A stretch of DNA of 64,000 nt from Adlercreutzia sp. ZJ176 (GTDB taxonomy: Bacteria; Actinomycetota; Coriobacteriia; Coriobacteriales; Eggerthellaceae), in contig NZ_JAAKEC010000002.1 in assembly GCF_011038975.1 (NCBI RefSeq), forward strand, positions 124,001 through 188,000. Direction: 5' to 3'. The notes below the pieces were generated by a model. The model was not told where the DNA came from and made no database searches. It worked only from the letters and a program-made list of their open reading frames with translations. Positions within the stretch are counted from its first letter, which is position 1; each line of letters begins with the position of its first letter. A program made the translations under genes and the position numbers. Shown in pieces: positions 9,099 to 16,983 of this stretch.

Positions 9099-9536
9099 AT
9101 GCCGCTTAATGTGCCTTATCTCATGACCGACGCTGAAATCGAACGTCCGTCCTATTCCTACGAAGGCGACGCAGGGCTTGACCTGCGTGCGACGCACGCC
9201 GCCGTGCTCGAGCCCTTCGAGCGCGCGACGATCAGCTGCGGCTTCTCGCTCGCCATCCCCGAGGGCTACGCCGGGCTCGTCATCCCGCGCAGCGGGCTCG
9301 CGGCGAAGCACGGCATCTCGGTCGTCAACGGGCCGGGGCTCATCGACAGCGGCTACCGCGGCGAGATCAAGGTCATCCTCGTCAACCTCGACGCACGCGA
9401 GGCGTTTCACGTCGAGCCCGGAGATCGCATTGCGCAGCTTGTGATAATCGCCGTTCCCGCCGTCTCGCTTAAGAGCGTCGAGAGCCTTGCCGCGAGCGAG
9501 CGCGGAGAAGGCGGTTTCGGAAGCAGCGGACGCTAG
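9099..9536 (+). CDS. dut: dUTP diphosphatase
   Basis: Hydrolyses dUTP to dUMP and pyrophosphate, keeping uracil out of DNA. The 145-residue trimeric-type dUTPase has the five motifs: GDAGLDLRA, PRSGLA, NGPGLIDSGYRGE, GDRIAQLV and the C-terminal P-loop-like GEGGFGSSGR. It starts seven bases after nrdR and is probably co-transcribed with it. Confidence 0.97.
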   Translation: MPLNVPYLMTDAEIERPSYSYEGDAGLDLRATHAAVLEPFERATISCGFSLAIPEGYAGLVIPRSGLAAKHGISVVNGPGLIDSGYRGEIKVILVNLDAREAFHVEPGDRIAQLVIIAVPAVSLKSVESLAASERGEGGFGSSGR

Positions 9537-9649
9537 ATTTTCACGACCCTTGAGTCATGGGAAGGCAAAACGGGGCCTTAGAACGGCTCTCAGAGCCTCG
9601 TAGATATAACACCAGGTCAAACGCATAGTTTTTAGAAAAGAGACAACCT

Positions 9650-10093
9650 GTGGACGAAAACCAGCGCAAAGAGGACAACCAGGCGGGCGAAAACCAGGCG
9701 CAGCCGCCGACGCTCGGGAGAACCGCGCAGCTCAAGTCAGCCCAGTCGCTCGTCACCTTCGGCATCATCGCGGGTCCTGTCTCCATGTTGCTTGGAGGCG
9801 TGCTGGTCAGCTCGATCGCACTCACGTGCTCCATCATCGCGTACGTGAAGGTGCGCGGCGTCATCAGCTCGGAGGGGTCCGCAGACGCCACGGCCCGCGC
9901 GATCCAACGCCAGGCCCTCGTGGCCTTGGCCGTCAGCGCCGTGGCGCTTGTGTTCAACGGAATCTACCTGGCTATCACGCTGCCGAGCGTCATCGAGGCC
10001 GTCAACTCAGGTGACCTCTCGACGATGTTTGACTTCAGCAACGTGCTCGGCCAGAAGACGCCTCCCGCAGAGACCCCCTCGATCTGGGGCTAG
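9650..10093 (+). CDS. Small membrane protein, DUF4190-like
   Basis: A 147-residue protein. A hydrophilic Gln/Asn/Glu-rich N terminus of about 30 residues precedes two hydrophobic segments (about residues 37-66 and 88-112) joined by a polar loop that includes SSEGSADATARAIQRQ. This resembles DUF4190-type two-helix proteins, but I cannot assign a function. The start is GTG 9650. The 113-base gap after dut suggests its own transcription unit. Confidence 0.7.
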   Translation: MDENQRKEDNQAGENQAQPPTLGRTAQLKSAQSLVTFGIIAGPVSMLLGGVLVSSIALTCSIIAYVKVRGVISSEGSADATARAIQRQALVALAVSAVALVFNGIYLAITLPSVIEAVNSGDLSTMFDFSNVLGQKTPPAETPSIWG

Positions 10094-10180
10094 TTTCAAG
10101 CACCGCACACGAGGGCAAAGCGAGATCGCCCAAGCCGTCAAGCGCACCTGGCCCCTAACCGCATCGCATATATTTTATTG

Positions 10181-10194
10181 ATAACATATGTTAT
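10181..10194. promoter_or_regulatory. AT-rich 14-bp palindrome
   Basis: ATAACATATGTTAT is a perfect palindrome in the AT-rich gap at the edge of the toxin-antitoxin island. It may be an operator; no specific regulator is recognised. Confidence 0.3.
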
Positions 10195-10291
10195 GTAAAG
10201 TTGTTAAATTGGGCTATGAGGAAACCGTCATGGCATCTTTCTGCCTTTAATGAGACTGCATGGGCAACGCGCTCGGACAGTCAGCCTCACG

Positions 10292-10729
10292 TCATCGGCA
10301 AGCGCAAGATTGAGGTCCGCACATCATGTCGGCGAACAGTGATGGCTCAACCGGCCTGGCTGACGATGCGGCAAAGGCTACAGCATCACGCGTGACTATG
10401 AAGTCGGCTCCAGCGTTTTCGGCCGCCACCCTGACCAGCCCGTCCTCAAAATCAGGCTCGTCGGACGCAAGCGCCAAAGTGCAAGCGGCACGGTCGATGG
10501 GAACCACCTCCGCAAGGTCCATAAAGGCGGACAGGTATCCTCGCACCAGGTCGTCATCGAAATGCTTGCGAACTATGTAGTAAGAGTCCTTGAGTGAACC
10601 TGCCGACACGACAGCTTCGTACCTTCCCTTGCCCGCCGCCTCCACGATCCGAAGGGCGCATGAGGAGCCCGGACGATCGGGAACCATGTAGTCTATGAGA
10701 ATGTTGGTGTCCAGAAGCGCTTTAATCAC
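10292..10729 (-). CDS. PIN-domain ribonuclease toxin (VapC-like)
   Basis: A 145-residue PIN-domain protein, predicted to be a Mg-dependent RNase toxin. The acidic active-site positions are visible: Asp in LLDTNILIDYM near the N terminus, a central Asp (SLKDSYYIVRKH) and the late DEPDFEDGLV and FIVTRDAVAF motifs. GTG 10729 is chosen because it overlaps the last codons of the antitoxin gene by eight bases, the usual coupling of such pairs; the frame is open farther upstream but without PIN similarity. Confidence 0.85.
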   Translation of the reverse strand: MIKALLDTNILIDYMVPDRPGSSCALRIVEAAGKGRYEAVVSAGSLKDSYYIVRKHFDDDLVRGYLSAFMDLAEVVPIDRAACTLALASDEPDFEDGLVRVAAENAGADFIVTRDAVAFAASSARPVEPSLFADMMCGPQSCACR

Positions 10730-11006
10730 GGTTGCGCAACTCCTCTCGAACATCCTCATCCGTCATCGAAGCTAAAGGCGTTCCTAGAGGGGCTCGTGCG
10801 CGCAGCTCGGCCAACTTCACGGCAGCAGCAGCCTTCCGGCTCTGGTTGCCATCCTGCCCCAGCACAGGGATTTCGCCTGTAGCTGCGATGTGCTCCCATA
10901 CGCCAGCTATGACGTCCGTAGCGGTAAGACCCTGCTTCCTGATGTAGACATCGGCAACATGCTTCACGCTCTCGTCTACGCGCCCGGATACTATCGCCGT
11001 GGCCAT
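10722..11006 (-). CDS. RelB/DinJ-type antitoxin paired with PIN toxin
   Basis: A 94-residue protein with a RelB/DinJ-like ribbon-helix-helix start (IVSGRVDESVKHVADVYI) followed by GLTATDVI, then a charged tail that would cover the toxin. ATG 11006 follows GGGAGAG. A TATACT -10 lies about 35-40 bases upstream on the minus strand. The next gene is the overlapping PIN toxin. A RelB-type antitoxin with a PIN toxin is a mixed pairing known from many genomes. Confidence 0.8.
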   Translation of the reverse strand: MATAIVSGRVDESVKHVADVYIRKQGLTATDVIAGVWEHIAATGEIPVLGQDGNQSRKAAAAVKLAELRARAPLGTPLASMTDEDVREELRNRD

Positions 11007-11075
11007 GTCTCTCCCATCTCGATTTTTTTGCATGCGTCTACAGTATACGCCACAGCCCATAGGAGCGCCTTACTA

Positions 11076-11164
11076 GCGCTCCCCTTCTTCCGCGCTAGAA
11101 TGTACTACGTTGTTATATGTTCAAAGGACTTGCCATGGCAATGGAAACAACGACCATTAGGTTC
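11076..11164. repeat. Antitoxin leader repeat, copy A
   Basis: The promoter, ribosome site and first codons of the orphan antitoxin gene. This stretch matches 16713-16801 at most positions, including CTCCCCTTCTTC, AGAATGTACTACGTT and CCATGGCAATGGA. Confidence 0.75.
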
Positions 11165-11362
11165 GCGCCTGAGGAAAATACCTGGATTCAAAGCTACGCT
11201 GACTTCTGCGGGAAGACGTTCTCGGACGTCGTTCGCGAAGCCGCCTTGGAAAAGGTCGAGGAAGAGGCCGATCTCGAAGCCTATGCCCAGGCGCTCGAAG
11301 AAGACGACGGGGTTCGCTATTCGATGGACGAGATTATACACATGGCCATGAGGACGCAATGA
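11135..11362 (+). CDS. RelB/DUF6290-type ribbon-helix-helix antitoxin
   Basis: A 75-residue protein beginning MAMETTTIRFAPEENTWI, a ribbon-helix-helix pattern, followed by a conserved helix (GKTFSDVVREAALEKVEEE) and an acidic C-terminal arm. Antitoxins of this kind precede RelE/ParE toxins. ATG 11135 is preferred over 11117 because it aligns with the duplicated remnant at 16772. Its stop overlaps the ATG of a severely deleted RelE-like gene, so the antitoxin now appears to be an orphan. Confidence 0.78.
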   Translation: MAMETTTIRFAPEENTWIQSYADFCGKTFSDVVREAALEKVEEEADLEAYAQALEEDDGVRYSMDEIIHMAMRTQ

Positions 11363-11436
11363 GCTATCGCCTGCTTGCGCGCATAGAGGATGATGCGCTC
11401 ATCTCGCACGTCGCGCACCGCCGAATCCCTTTATAA
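11359..11436 (+). pseudogene. Internally deleted RelE/ParE-like toxin remnant
   Basis: A 25-codon frame overlapping the antitoxin stop. It begins MSYRLL, as many RelE/ParE toxins do, and immediately continues ARIEDDALISHVAHRRIPL, which resembles the last strand of the same family (typically ...IEDDxLxxxVxxVGHR...). The central 50-60 residues are missing. The simplest reading is an in-frame internal deletion that inactivated the toxin and left the antitoxin intact. Confidence 0.6.
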
Positions 11437-11471
11437 TGCACCCAAGGCTAACAACCAGAGGAGGTGGCCCT

Positions 11472-11696
11472 GTGAGTCCGCGTCAAATTGACATCGCCGA
11501 CATGCAATGCTGGCTTTTGCGCATGGCGGAAAAGAAGTGGCACATGCCCGCCCCTCAAGTTGCCGCCCTCTTCCAGCAGCACGACGTATTCGGCTACGTA
11601 GCCGACCTGTACGACATCCTGCACCTCAGCAGCTACGACCTCGCCCTGGCCGACGTTGAGGGCTACCTCAAGAACAGAGGGGCGCTACTATGCTGA
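11472..11696 (+). CDS. DUF3791-like small protein
   Basis: A 74-residue protein with the DUF3791 pattern: an N-terminal helix (MQCWLLRMAEKKW), a middle segment (VAALFQQHDVFGYVADLYDILH) and a C-terminal helix (VEGYLKNRG). GTG 11472 is chosen because GAGGAGG lies eight bases upstream. Proteins of this type are commonly encoded directly before a DUF3990 gene, as here, where the ATG of the next gene overlaps its stop. A role as partner or antitoxin of the DUF3990 protein is likely but inferred. Confidence 0.7.
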   Translation: MSPRQIDIADMQCWLLRMAEKKWHMPAPQVAALFQQHDVFGYVADLYDILHLSSYDLALADVEGYLKNRGALLC

Positions 11697-12247
11697 CTCT
11701 GCACGAGGGCCTTATCCTCTACCACGGTAGCTACGCACGAGTGGAGCACATCGACCTCGACCGATGTGCTCCAGGGAAAGACTTCGGGCGAGGCTTCTAC
11801 CTCACCACTGACTACGAGCAAGCGCGAAGCTTCGTGGCCCTTTCGATTCGCAAGCGCAAGGCTGACACCGGCGAGGAAGTCTACGGCGGCTATGTCTCCG
11901 CGTTCAAAGTGACTGCGCCGCATCTGCTGCAATTTCACGCATTCGAGGAGGCTGACGAAGACTGGCTCCACTTCGTGGCGGCGAATCGGCGCAACGACCT
12001 CTTTCCCCACGTGATTGCACGCTATGCAGGCTTCGATGTCATCGCGGGCAAAATAGCGAACGACCAGACCGCGCGAACGTTACAGCTCTACGTGTCCGAG
12101 GCTTTTGGCGAGCCTGGAACCGAGGCCGCCGACCAACTTGCCGCTGCGACCCTCATGCCCAATCGGCTGTCTGACCAATACTGCTTCCGCACCCCGGAAG
12201 CTGTTCGCTGCCTCACGTTCGAGGGGAGCGACCACTATGACGGGTGA
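11690..12247 (+). CDS. DUF3990-like protein, possible ADP-ribosyltransferase-fold toxin
   Basis: A 185-residue protein. The N terminus LILYHGSYARVEHIDLDR and the following GKDFGRGFYLTTDYEQA recall the LFHGT and GKGIYFA motifs of PARP-like ADP-ribosyltransferases, and match DUF3990 proteins. It overlaps the genes on both sides (seven bases upstream, eleven downstream), so the three form one translationally coupled unit. The likely job is a toxin or effector modifying a cellular target with ADP-ribose, held in check by one or both neighbours. The biochemical activity is not shown by the sequence. Confidence 0.7.
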   Translation: MLTLHEGLILYHGSYARVEHIDLDRCAPGKDFGRGFYLTTDYEQARSFVALSIRKRKADTGEEVYGGYVSAFKVTAPHLLQFHAFEEADEDWLHFVAANRRNDLFPHVIARYAGFDVIAGKIANDQTARTLQLYVSEAFGEPGTEAADQLAAATLMPNRLSDQYCFRTPEAVRCLTFEGSDHYDG

Positions 12248-12506
12248 CTTCGGCGATCCCCTCTCCGCCTCCCAGATGGAAGCTTGCGCTGTCCTGGTCA
12301 TGCGCATGATGCTAGAAGACCTCGCTGCCGAGACGGGTCGTGCCTTCGACGAGCTGCTTGTGGCGTTTGCCAGCTCGAGCACTTACTCGATGCTGTTCGA
12401 CTTCGAGACTCGCCTTTGGGCGGAAGGCCCGGACTACCTCCGCGGCGTTTGGGAGCGCGAGGCCAAAGGGAGTTCCAGAAACGACTGCCTGCACGACGTC
12501 ACTTGA
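12237..12506 (+). CDS. Unrecognised third gene of the DUF3990 cassette
   Basis: An 89-residue acidic protein, mostly predicted helical. It resembles the DUF3791 group weakly: a central SSSTYSMLFDFETRLWAEGPDYL recalls the pattern of short proteins encoded beside DUF3990 genes. ATG 12237 overlaps the end of the DUF3990 gene by eleven bases. No catalytic motif or membrane segment is seen. It could be a second neutralising partner. Confidence 0.6.
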   Translation: MTGDFGDPLSASQMEACAVLVMRMMLEDLAAETGRAFDELLVAFASSSTYSMLFDFETRLWAEGPDYLRGVWEREAKGSSRNDCLHDVT

Positions 12507-12725
12507 CGCTCCTACCCCAGCTCATCAAGAGTTGACTCTGAAGCCCTTCATCAAAGTCTTTACTGTTTTATGAATGTGCAAAGCATCTTGACTATACGCC
12601 GATTTCCTCAGTTGAAATGCCCTGCCTCTCCCCCATAGCATCGTATCAGGCGGGTTTGTTGCGCTCCGCCGAAAGCGCCTGACCCGCTCAAGCATAAGAA
12701 TATGCGAGGATGAGGAGGTAGGAAC

Positions 12726-15368
12726 ATGACGGATTCGAACGCAAAGGCGTCAAAGGGCACATGGTACAACGTTCCCTGCGCCACGAACTGCGGCGGGCGC
12801 TGCCTAGTCAAGGTGCTTGTCAAGAACGGCGAGTACGTGCGTACCAAGACCGATGATACGCATGAGGATAGCTGGGAGTGGCCTCAGGCAAGGGCGTGTC
12901 CCATGGGATATGCCCAATGGGAGAAGACGTTCGGGCCGGGCAGGCTCAAGTACCCCATGAAGCGCAAGAGCTGGAGTCCCGAAGCGCCTAACGGGCATCT
13001 CCGAGGTATGGACGAGTGGGAGCGTATCAGCTGGGACGAGGCGCTCGACATCATCTCGAGCGAGCTTGTCAAGGCAAAGGAGAAGTACGGCAACGAGTCC
13101 ATCCTCTTCATAAACATCATGTCGCTCGAAGGCTATTTGGGTTCAGTGCTCTCCAAGTTCGGCGGTTACGTCGATCTCTCTTCGGTTGACTCCATGGGCA
13201 CATTCACGTACAACCCGGCCATGTACGGCTTGCAGAACATGAACGTTAACGACCGCTACGACAACGTAAACTCGGATTACATCGTCCTGTACGGCCACAA
13301 CGGCGCGTGGGCCGAGTTCCCTTCCGCCTACTACCTGAAACCCGCGCATGAGGCGGGAGTGAAATTCGTCTTCGTCGGCCCCGAGTACAACGCCACCGCA
13401 GGCGTGTTCGACGCCGAATGGTTTCCGGTGCGTCAGGGCACCGACACTGCCTTCCTGCTAGGTGTAGCTCACTCCATGCTTACCCAGGACGACGGCGGTT
13501 CAATCGTCAACTGGGATTTTCTCGAGCGCTGCACCGTTGGCTTTGACAAGGCCCACATGCCCGACGATGCCAAGATCGACGAGAACTTCAAGGACTATGT
13601 TATGGGCGTCTACGACGGTATCGAGAAGACCCCCGAGTGGGCAAGCCTTATCTGCGGCTGTCCTGTCGACAAGATCGAAAAGTTCGCTCGCATCATGGGA
13701 GCTGAGAACAAGGTCTCCATCCACACAAGCGGCGCGCCAGCGCGCAATACCGGTGCGGAGAATTTCCCGCAGCTGCTCATGACCGTCGCTGCAATGGGCG
13801 GTCACTTCGGCACGCCCGGCAACGCCTGCTCCAACGACCAACAGTACGGCTCCTTTGACCGGGGTCCGACGCTGGCGAGCAACGGCGCCGGCGGACGTGC
13901 GTTCACCTGCTGTCCCACCGCTTTGAAGAACCCAGTTCAGATGAACATACCCAGCAACGAGGTTTGGGAGTCTGTCCTCAACGGCACGCCTTTCCATGAT
14001 TGTGGCGATGCCCTAGCCGGCATGCGTCCCTGCGAGGAGAAGCAGACCGACATCCACGTTATCGTGAGCGAGCACCACAACCGGCTGGGCTCGTTCGAGG
14101 GCACCGCGAAGGGCATCAAGGCCTTCCGCAAGGTTGACTTTGTGTGCGCGCAGGCATACTGGATGAAGACCGAGGCCAAGTATGCCGACGTCGTGCTTCC
14201 CGTTGCGACGCGTTGGGAGCGCTACATGTACAACTTCTATACGTCAGTGGGCGCCACCTATCGCGACTTCGCCCTCATCAACAACAAGGTCGTCGACCCT
14301 CTCTATGAGGCTAAGAGCGACTATGACATCGCCTGGGCGCTTGCCGAGAAGCTTGGCGTTGACATCAGCGAGTTCATGGCTGACAGCGAGAAGCAGCATT
14401 GGTTCAACAGCATCTCCGGCGCAAAGGTCATCGTGGCTGACGACGAGGAAGTCGACGAGAGCCTGCTCGTCGAGGGCGGTTCCGCGAACTGGGCGGATGC
14501 TATGCTCGAATCTGACGAAGGCGAGGTGGAAGAGAGCGAGGCCAAACCTCCGAAGCTGGGAGACCGATACCGACCGCTCGTAACCATCACCGAGGAGGAC
14601 CTCGAGAAGCTTGGCGTTAAGGGTAAAGTCCAGGAGGGCGTCATCTCGCTCGACCAGTTCCTGGAGGATGGCATTTACCGCTACAGGCGTGATGATGCCG
14701 GCTACCCAGGTGTCTACATTGCCTACGAGGACTTCGTGCGCGATCCCGAGGGCTGCCCGCTCGACACGCCTTCCGGCAAGTTCGAGATATACTGCCAGAC
14801 CAAGTCCGACTGGTTCGACAAGATTCACAACGGTTGGCCCAACTACCAGCCCGTGAGTCCTCTGCCCAAGTATCTGCCCACCGTTCGCGGCTATGTCGAG
14901 GGCTTCGAGGATTGGGAGAGGCAGATTCCAGGCAAGCACCCCTATATGGTGTCGAACTCCCACACCCTGCGCCACTCCCACACTGATCATGACAACTTGT
15001 CCTACCTGCGTGAGGCATGGGCGAATCCCGTTTACATCAGCGTTGCCGACGCCGCTGAGAAGGACATCGAGACTGGTGACGTGGTGATGCTTTACAACGA
15101 CAATGGCAAAGTGCTGCGTCGCGCCCAGGTGAGCCGATTCGTTATGCCTTCGACCCTTGATCTGCCGCATGGCTGCGCGGTCGAGGTTGATGAGGCAACT
15201 GGCATCGACCTTGCTGGTGCTGACAACTATCTGTGCTCGGCTGCTGAGACCACTGCCAACGGCAGCAACGCTTGGAACTCCACGCGCGTGAACTTCGAGA
15301 AATACGAGGGTGATTTGGTCTTGAGGCCAGATCACGAGTGGGAGCCGCGCGTTCCCCTGAAGGGTTAG
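12726..15368 (+). CDS. Molybdopterin oxidoreductase catalytic subunit, soluble DMSO-reductase superfamily
   Basis: An 880-residue enzyme of the DMSO reductase superfamily binding a bis-molybdopterin guanine dinucleotide cofactor. The N-terminal [4Fe-4S] motif is CATNCGGRC with a fourth Cys in ARACPMGY. The central molybdopterin region includes YGHNGAWAEFPS, and the C-terminal cofactor domain includes MVSNSHTLRHSHTDHDN. No twin-arginine signal is present, so it should act in the cytoplasm. An acidic insertion lies at about residues 571-611. GAGGAGG precedes the ATG. The partner is the ferredoxin-type subunit next door; no membrane anchor gene follows. Size and organisation resemble pyrogallol transhydroxylase and the soluble gut catechol dehydroxylases, but the substrate is unknown. 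Confidence 0.9.
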   Translation: MTDSNAKASKGTWYNVPCATNCGGRCLVKVLVKNGEYVRTKTDDTHEDSWEWPQARACPMGYAQWEKTFGPGRLKYPMKRKSWSPEAPNGHLRGMDEWERISWDEALDIISSELVKAKEKYGNESILFINIMSLEGYLGSVLSKFGGYVDLSSVDSMGTFTYNPAMYGLQNMNVNDRYDNVNSDYIVLYGHNGAWAEFPSAYYLKPAHEAGVKFVFVGPEYNATAGVFDAEWFPVRQGTDTAFLLGVAHSMLTQDDGGSIVNWDFLERCTVGFDKAHMPDDAKIDENFKDYVMGVYDGIEKTPEWASLICGCPVDKIEKFARIMGAENKVSIHTSGAPARNTGAENFPQLLMTVAAMGGHFGTPGNACSNDQQYGSFDRGPTLASNGAGGRAFTCCPTALKNPVQMNIPSNEVWESVLNGTPFHDCGDALAGMRPCEEKQTDIHVIVSEHHNRLGSFEGTAKGIKAFRKVDFVCAQAYWMKTEAKYADVVLPVATRWERYMYNFYTSVGATYRDFALINNKVVDPLYEAKSDYDIAWALAEKLGVDISEFMADSEKQHWFNSISGAKVIVADDEEVDESLLVEGGSANWADAMLESDEGEVEESEAKPPKLGDRYRPLVTITEEDLEKLGVKGKVQEGVISLDQFLEDGIYRYRRDDAGYPGVYIAYEDFVRDPEGCPLDTPSGKFEIYCQTKSDWFDKIHNGWPNYQPVSPLPKYLPTVRGYVEGFEDWERQIPGKHPYMVSNSHTLRHSHTDHDNLSYLREAWANPVYISVADAAEKDIETGDVVMLYNDNGKVLRRAQVSRFVMPSTLDLPHGCAVEVDEATGIDLAGADNYLCSAAETTANGSNAWNSTRVNFEKYEGDLVLRPDHEWEPRVPLKG

Positions 15369-15377
15369 GTGATTACT

Positions 15378-15962
15378 ATGTCAGAATACGGCTTCCTCTT
15401 CGATGCGAATAACTGCATTGGCTGCAAGACCTGTCAGGTTGCCTGCAAGGACTCGCATCGTCTGCCGATCGGCGTCAACTATCGCAAGGTTCGTTCTTTC
15501 ACCACTGGAGCATACCCTGAGGTTGGCATGTACCACGTGTCCATGGCTTGCAACCACTGCGCCAACCCCGCCTGCGCCAAGGCCTGCCCTCAAGGGGCCC
15601 TTTCCAAGGACGCAGCAACGGGCATGGTCGTCCTCGACGAGGACAAGTGCGCTGGTTGCGGCTCATGTGTGGCAGCTTGCCCCTACGGGGCTGTGGTTCT
15701 CAACCCCGAGATAGGCAAAGCTGGCAAATGCGATGGCTGCGTGGGCCTCGTGGCTCAGGGAGAGCGCCCCTCGTGCGAGGCAGCATGCCCCATGCGCGTC
15801 ATATGGTTTGGCCCGCTTGACGAGCTCAAGGCCAAATACGGCGATAAGGGCTACGTGCGCGATTTCGTGGTTCTGCCGTCTTCGGATGTCACCGACCCCT
15901 CGTTGGCTTGCGTCATCAAGGAGATCATGCTCGATTCTGATTACGACGAGGTTTTCAACTAA
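15378..15962 (+). CDS. Four-cluster [4Fe-4S] electron-transfer subunit (DmsB-like)
   Basis: A 194-residue polyferredoxin that passes electrons to or from the preceding molybdoenzyme. Four cysteine groups are visible: CIGCKTCQVACKD, CNHCANPACAKACPQ, CAGCGSCVAACPY, and CDGC paired with CEAACPMR. This is the DmsB/PhsB arrangement. ATG 15378 is used; a GTG three codons upstream is less likely. It starts nine bases after the catalytic subunit. The electron donor is not encoded beside it. Confidence 0.93.
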   Translation: MSEYGFLFDANNCIGCKTCQVACKDSHRLPIGVNYRKVRSFTTGAYPEVGMYHVSMACNHCANPACAKACPQGALSKDAATGMVVLDEDKCAGCGSCVAACPYGAVVLNPEIGKAGKCDGCVGLVAQGERPSCEAACPMRVIWFGPLDELKAKYGDKGYVRDFVVLPSSDVTDPSLACVIKEIMLDSDYDEVFN

Positions 15963-15993
15963 AGCAGCACCTCTGATCATAGAGTAGATGAGC

Positions 15994-16037
15994 GGCGCGG
16001 TCTGCTACCATAGGAGGTGGGCCGCGCCTTCTGCTTT
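15994..16037 (+). terminator. Possible terminator after the molybdoenzyme operon
   Basis: GGCGCGG (15994-16000) pairs with CCGCGCC (16022-16028), followed by a T-rich CTGCTTTT tract. The loop of 21 bases is long, so support is moderate. Confidence 0.35.
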
Positions 16038-16097
16038 TGCCGTACGGCAGGGCTTGTCACAATCGCGGCGAAGGGGGGAAGTGGTAAGGGGGATCTT

Positions 16098-16682
16098 ATG
16101 ATTGAAAGAGTTGGAACAAAGGAAATATTCGCCCGCTCTCTCATGGAGATCGCCGAAGACAAGCCGGCCAACAAGATATCGGTCAAGGAAATCGCCGCGA
16201 ACTGCGGCATGACTACAGCGACCTTTTACAACCATTTCGAGAGCAAGTATGATCTGATGGCATGGGTCAACAACCGCGACACTGATGCGGCAACCGATAA
16301 GTTCGGCTATGAAAACGACTGGCTCCAGACGATTCGCCTCTACATTGACGCGCTGTGCAGACACAGGGATTTCTATCGCAACTCCCTCCAGAATACCTAC
16401 GGGAGAGAATCGCAGCACATGCGCACCTTCTATCACTTCAAGGACCACGCGGTAGAGCACCTCAAAAAGCTTCACGGGATGGACGAGTTCAGCCCGAAGG
16501 TTGCGTTCTCTCTCGACTTCTACTTCCAAGGACTTTCCCACGTCATGGTGAACTGGCTGCTTGACAAGGAACCAGTTCCCGCCGAAGAGCTTGCCCAGTG
16601 GTGCGTGGAGAGCATGCCCCACGAAGTCGAGTGGCTCTTCTTGGAACCGCCGAAGAAACAACTGGGAGAAGAATTGAGATAA
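16098..16682 (+). CDS. TetR/AcrR-family regulator
   Basis: A 194-residue regulator. The N-terminal helix-turn-helix reads ISVKEIAANCGMTTATFYNHFESKYDL, the classic TetR recognition helix; the C-terminal half is a helical ligand/dimer domain. ATG 16098 follows AAGGGGGATC. It lies downstream of the molybdoenzyme operon on the same strand and probably controls it. The recognition helix strongly resembles that of the second TetR gene at 28173 (both contain FYNHFESK), and both sit beside redox operons. Confidence 0.88.
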   Translation: MIERVGTKEIFARSLMEIAEDKPANKISVKEIAANCGMTTATFYNHFESKYDLMAWVNNRDTDAATDKFGYENDWLQTIRLYIDALCRHRDFYRNSLQNTYGRESQHMRTFYHFKDHAVEHLKKLHGMDEFSPKVAFSLDFYFQGLSHVMVNWLLDKEPVPAEELAQWCVESMPHEVEWLFLEPPKKQLGEELR

Positions 16683-16712
16683 CGCGGTCAGCTTGCCCGA
16701 ATGCCTTGCTGA

Positions 16713-16858
16713 CGCTCCCCTTCTTCCTGCAATAGAATGTACTACGTTACTATACGTTCTGAGGATTCACCATGGCAATGGAGGCGACAGTCGTCAGGCT
16801 TGGGAACGCGAAGCCTAGGCGCGCAAGGCCCCGGCACCGCACCTCGGGAGGGATATAA
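16713..16858 (+). pseudogene. Duplicated antitoxin leader and truncated antitoxin start
   Basis: Bases 16713-16801 match 11076-11164 (promoter, ribosome site, first codons). The frame from ATG 16772 begins MAMEATVVRLGN, as in the orphan antitoxin (MAMETTTIRFAP), then diverges into unrelated Arg/Pro-rich codons and stops at 16858. Only the first ten or so codons remain of a second antitoxin gene. The rest of the 16683-16983 gap holds nothing else that I recognise. Confidence 0.65.
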
Positions 16859-16983
16859 GGCGCGGTGCTGGGAACCTGTCGAAGAGGGTTCGCTTTTCGA
16901 ACCCGTTTTGCTCTGACGCGCCCTGCTCGATTCCAGCGTGCTCAAGCATGCTCTCGTTCGGCTTGCCCAAGCCTGCCTGAGCG

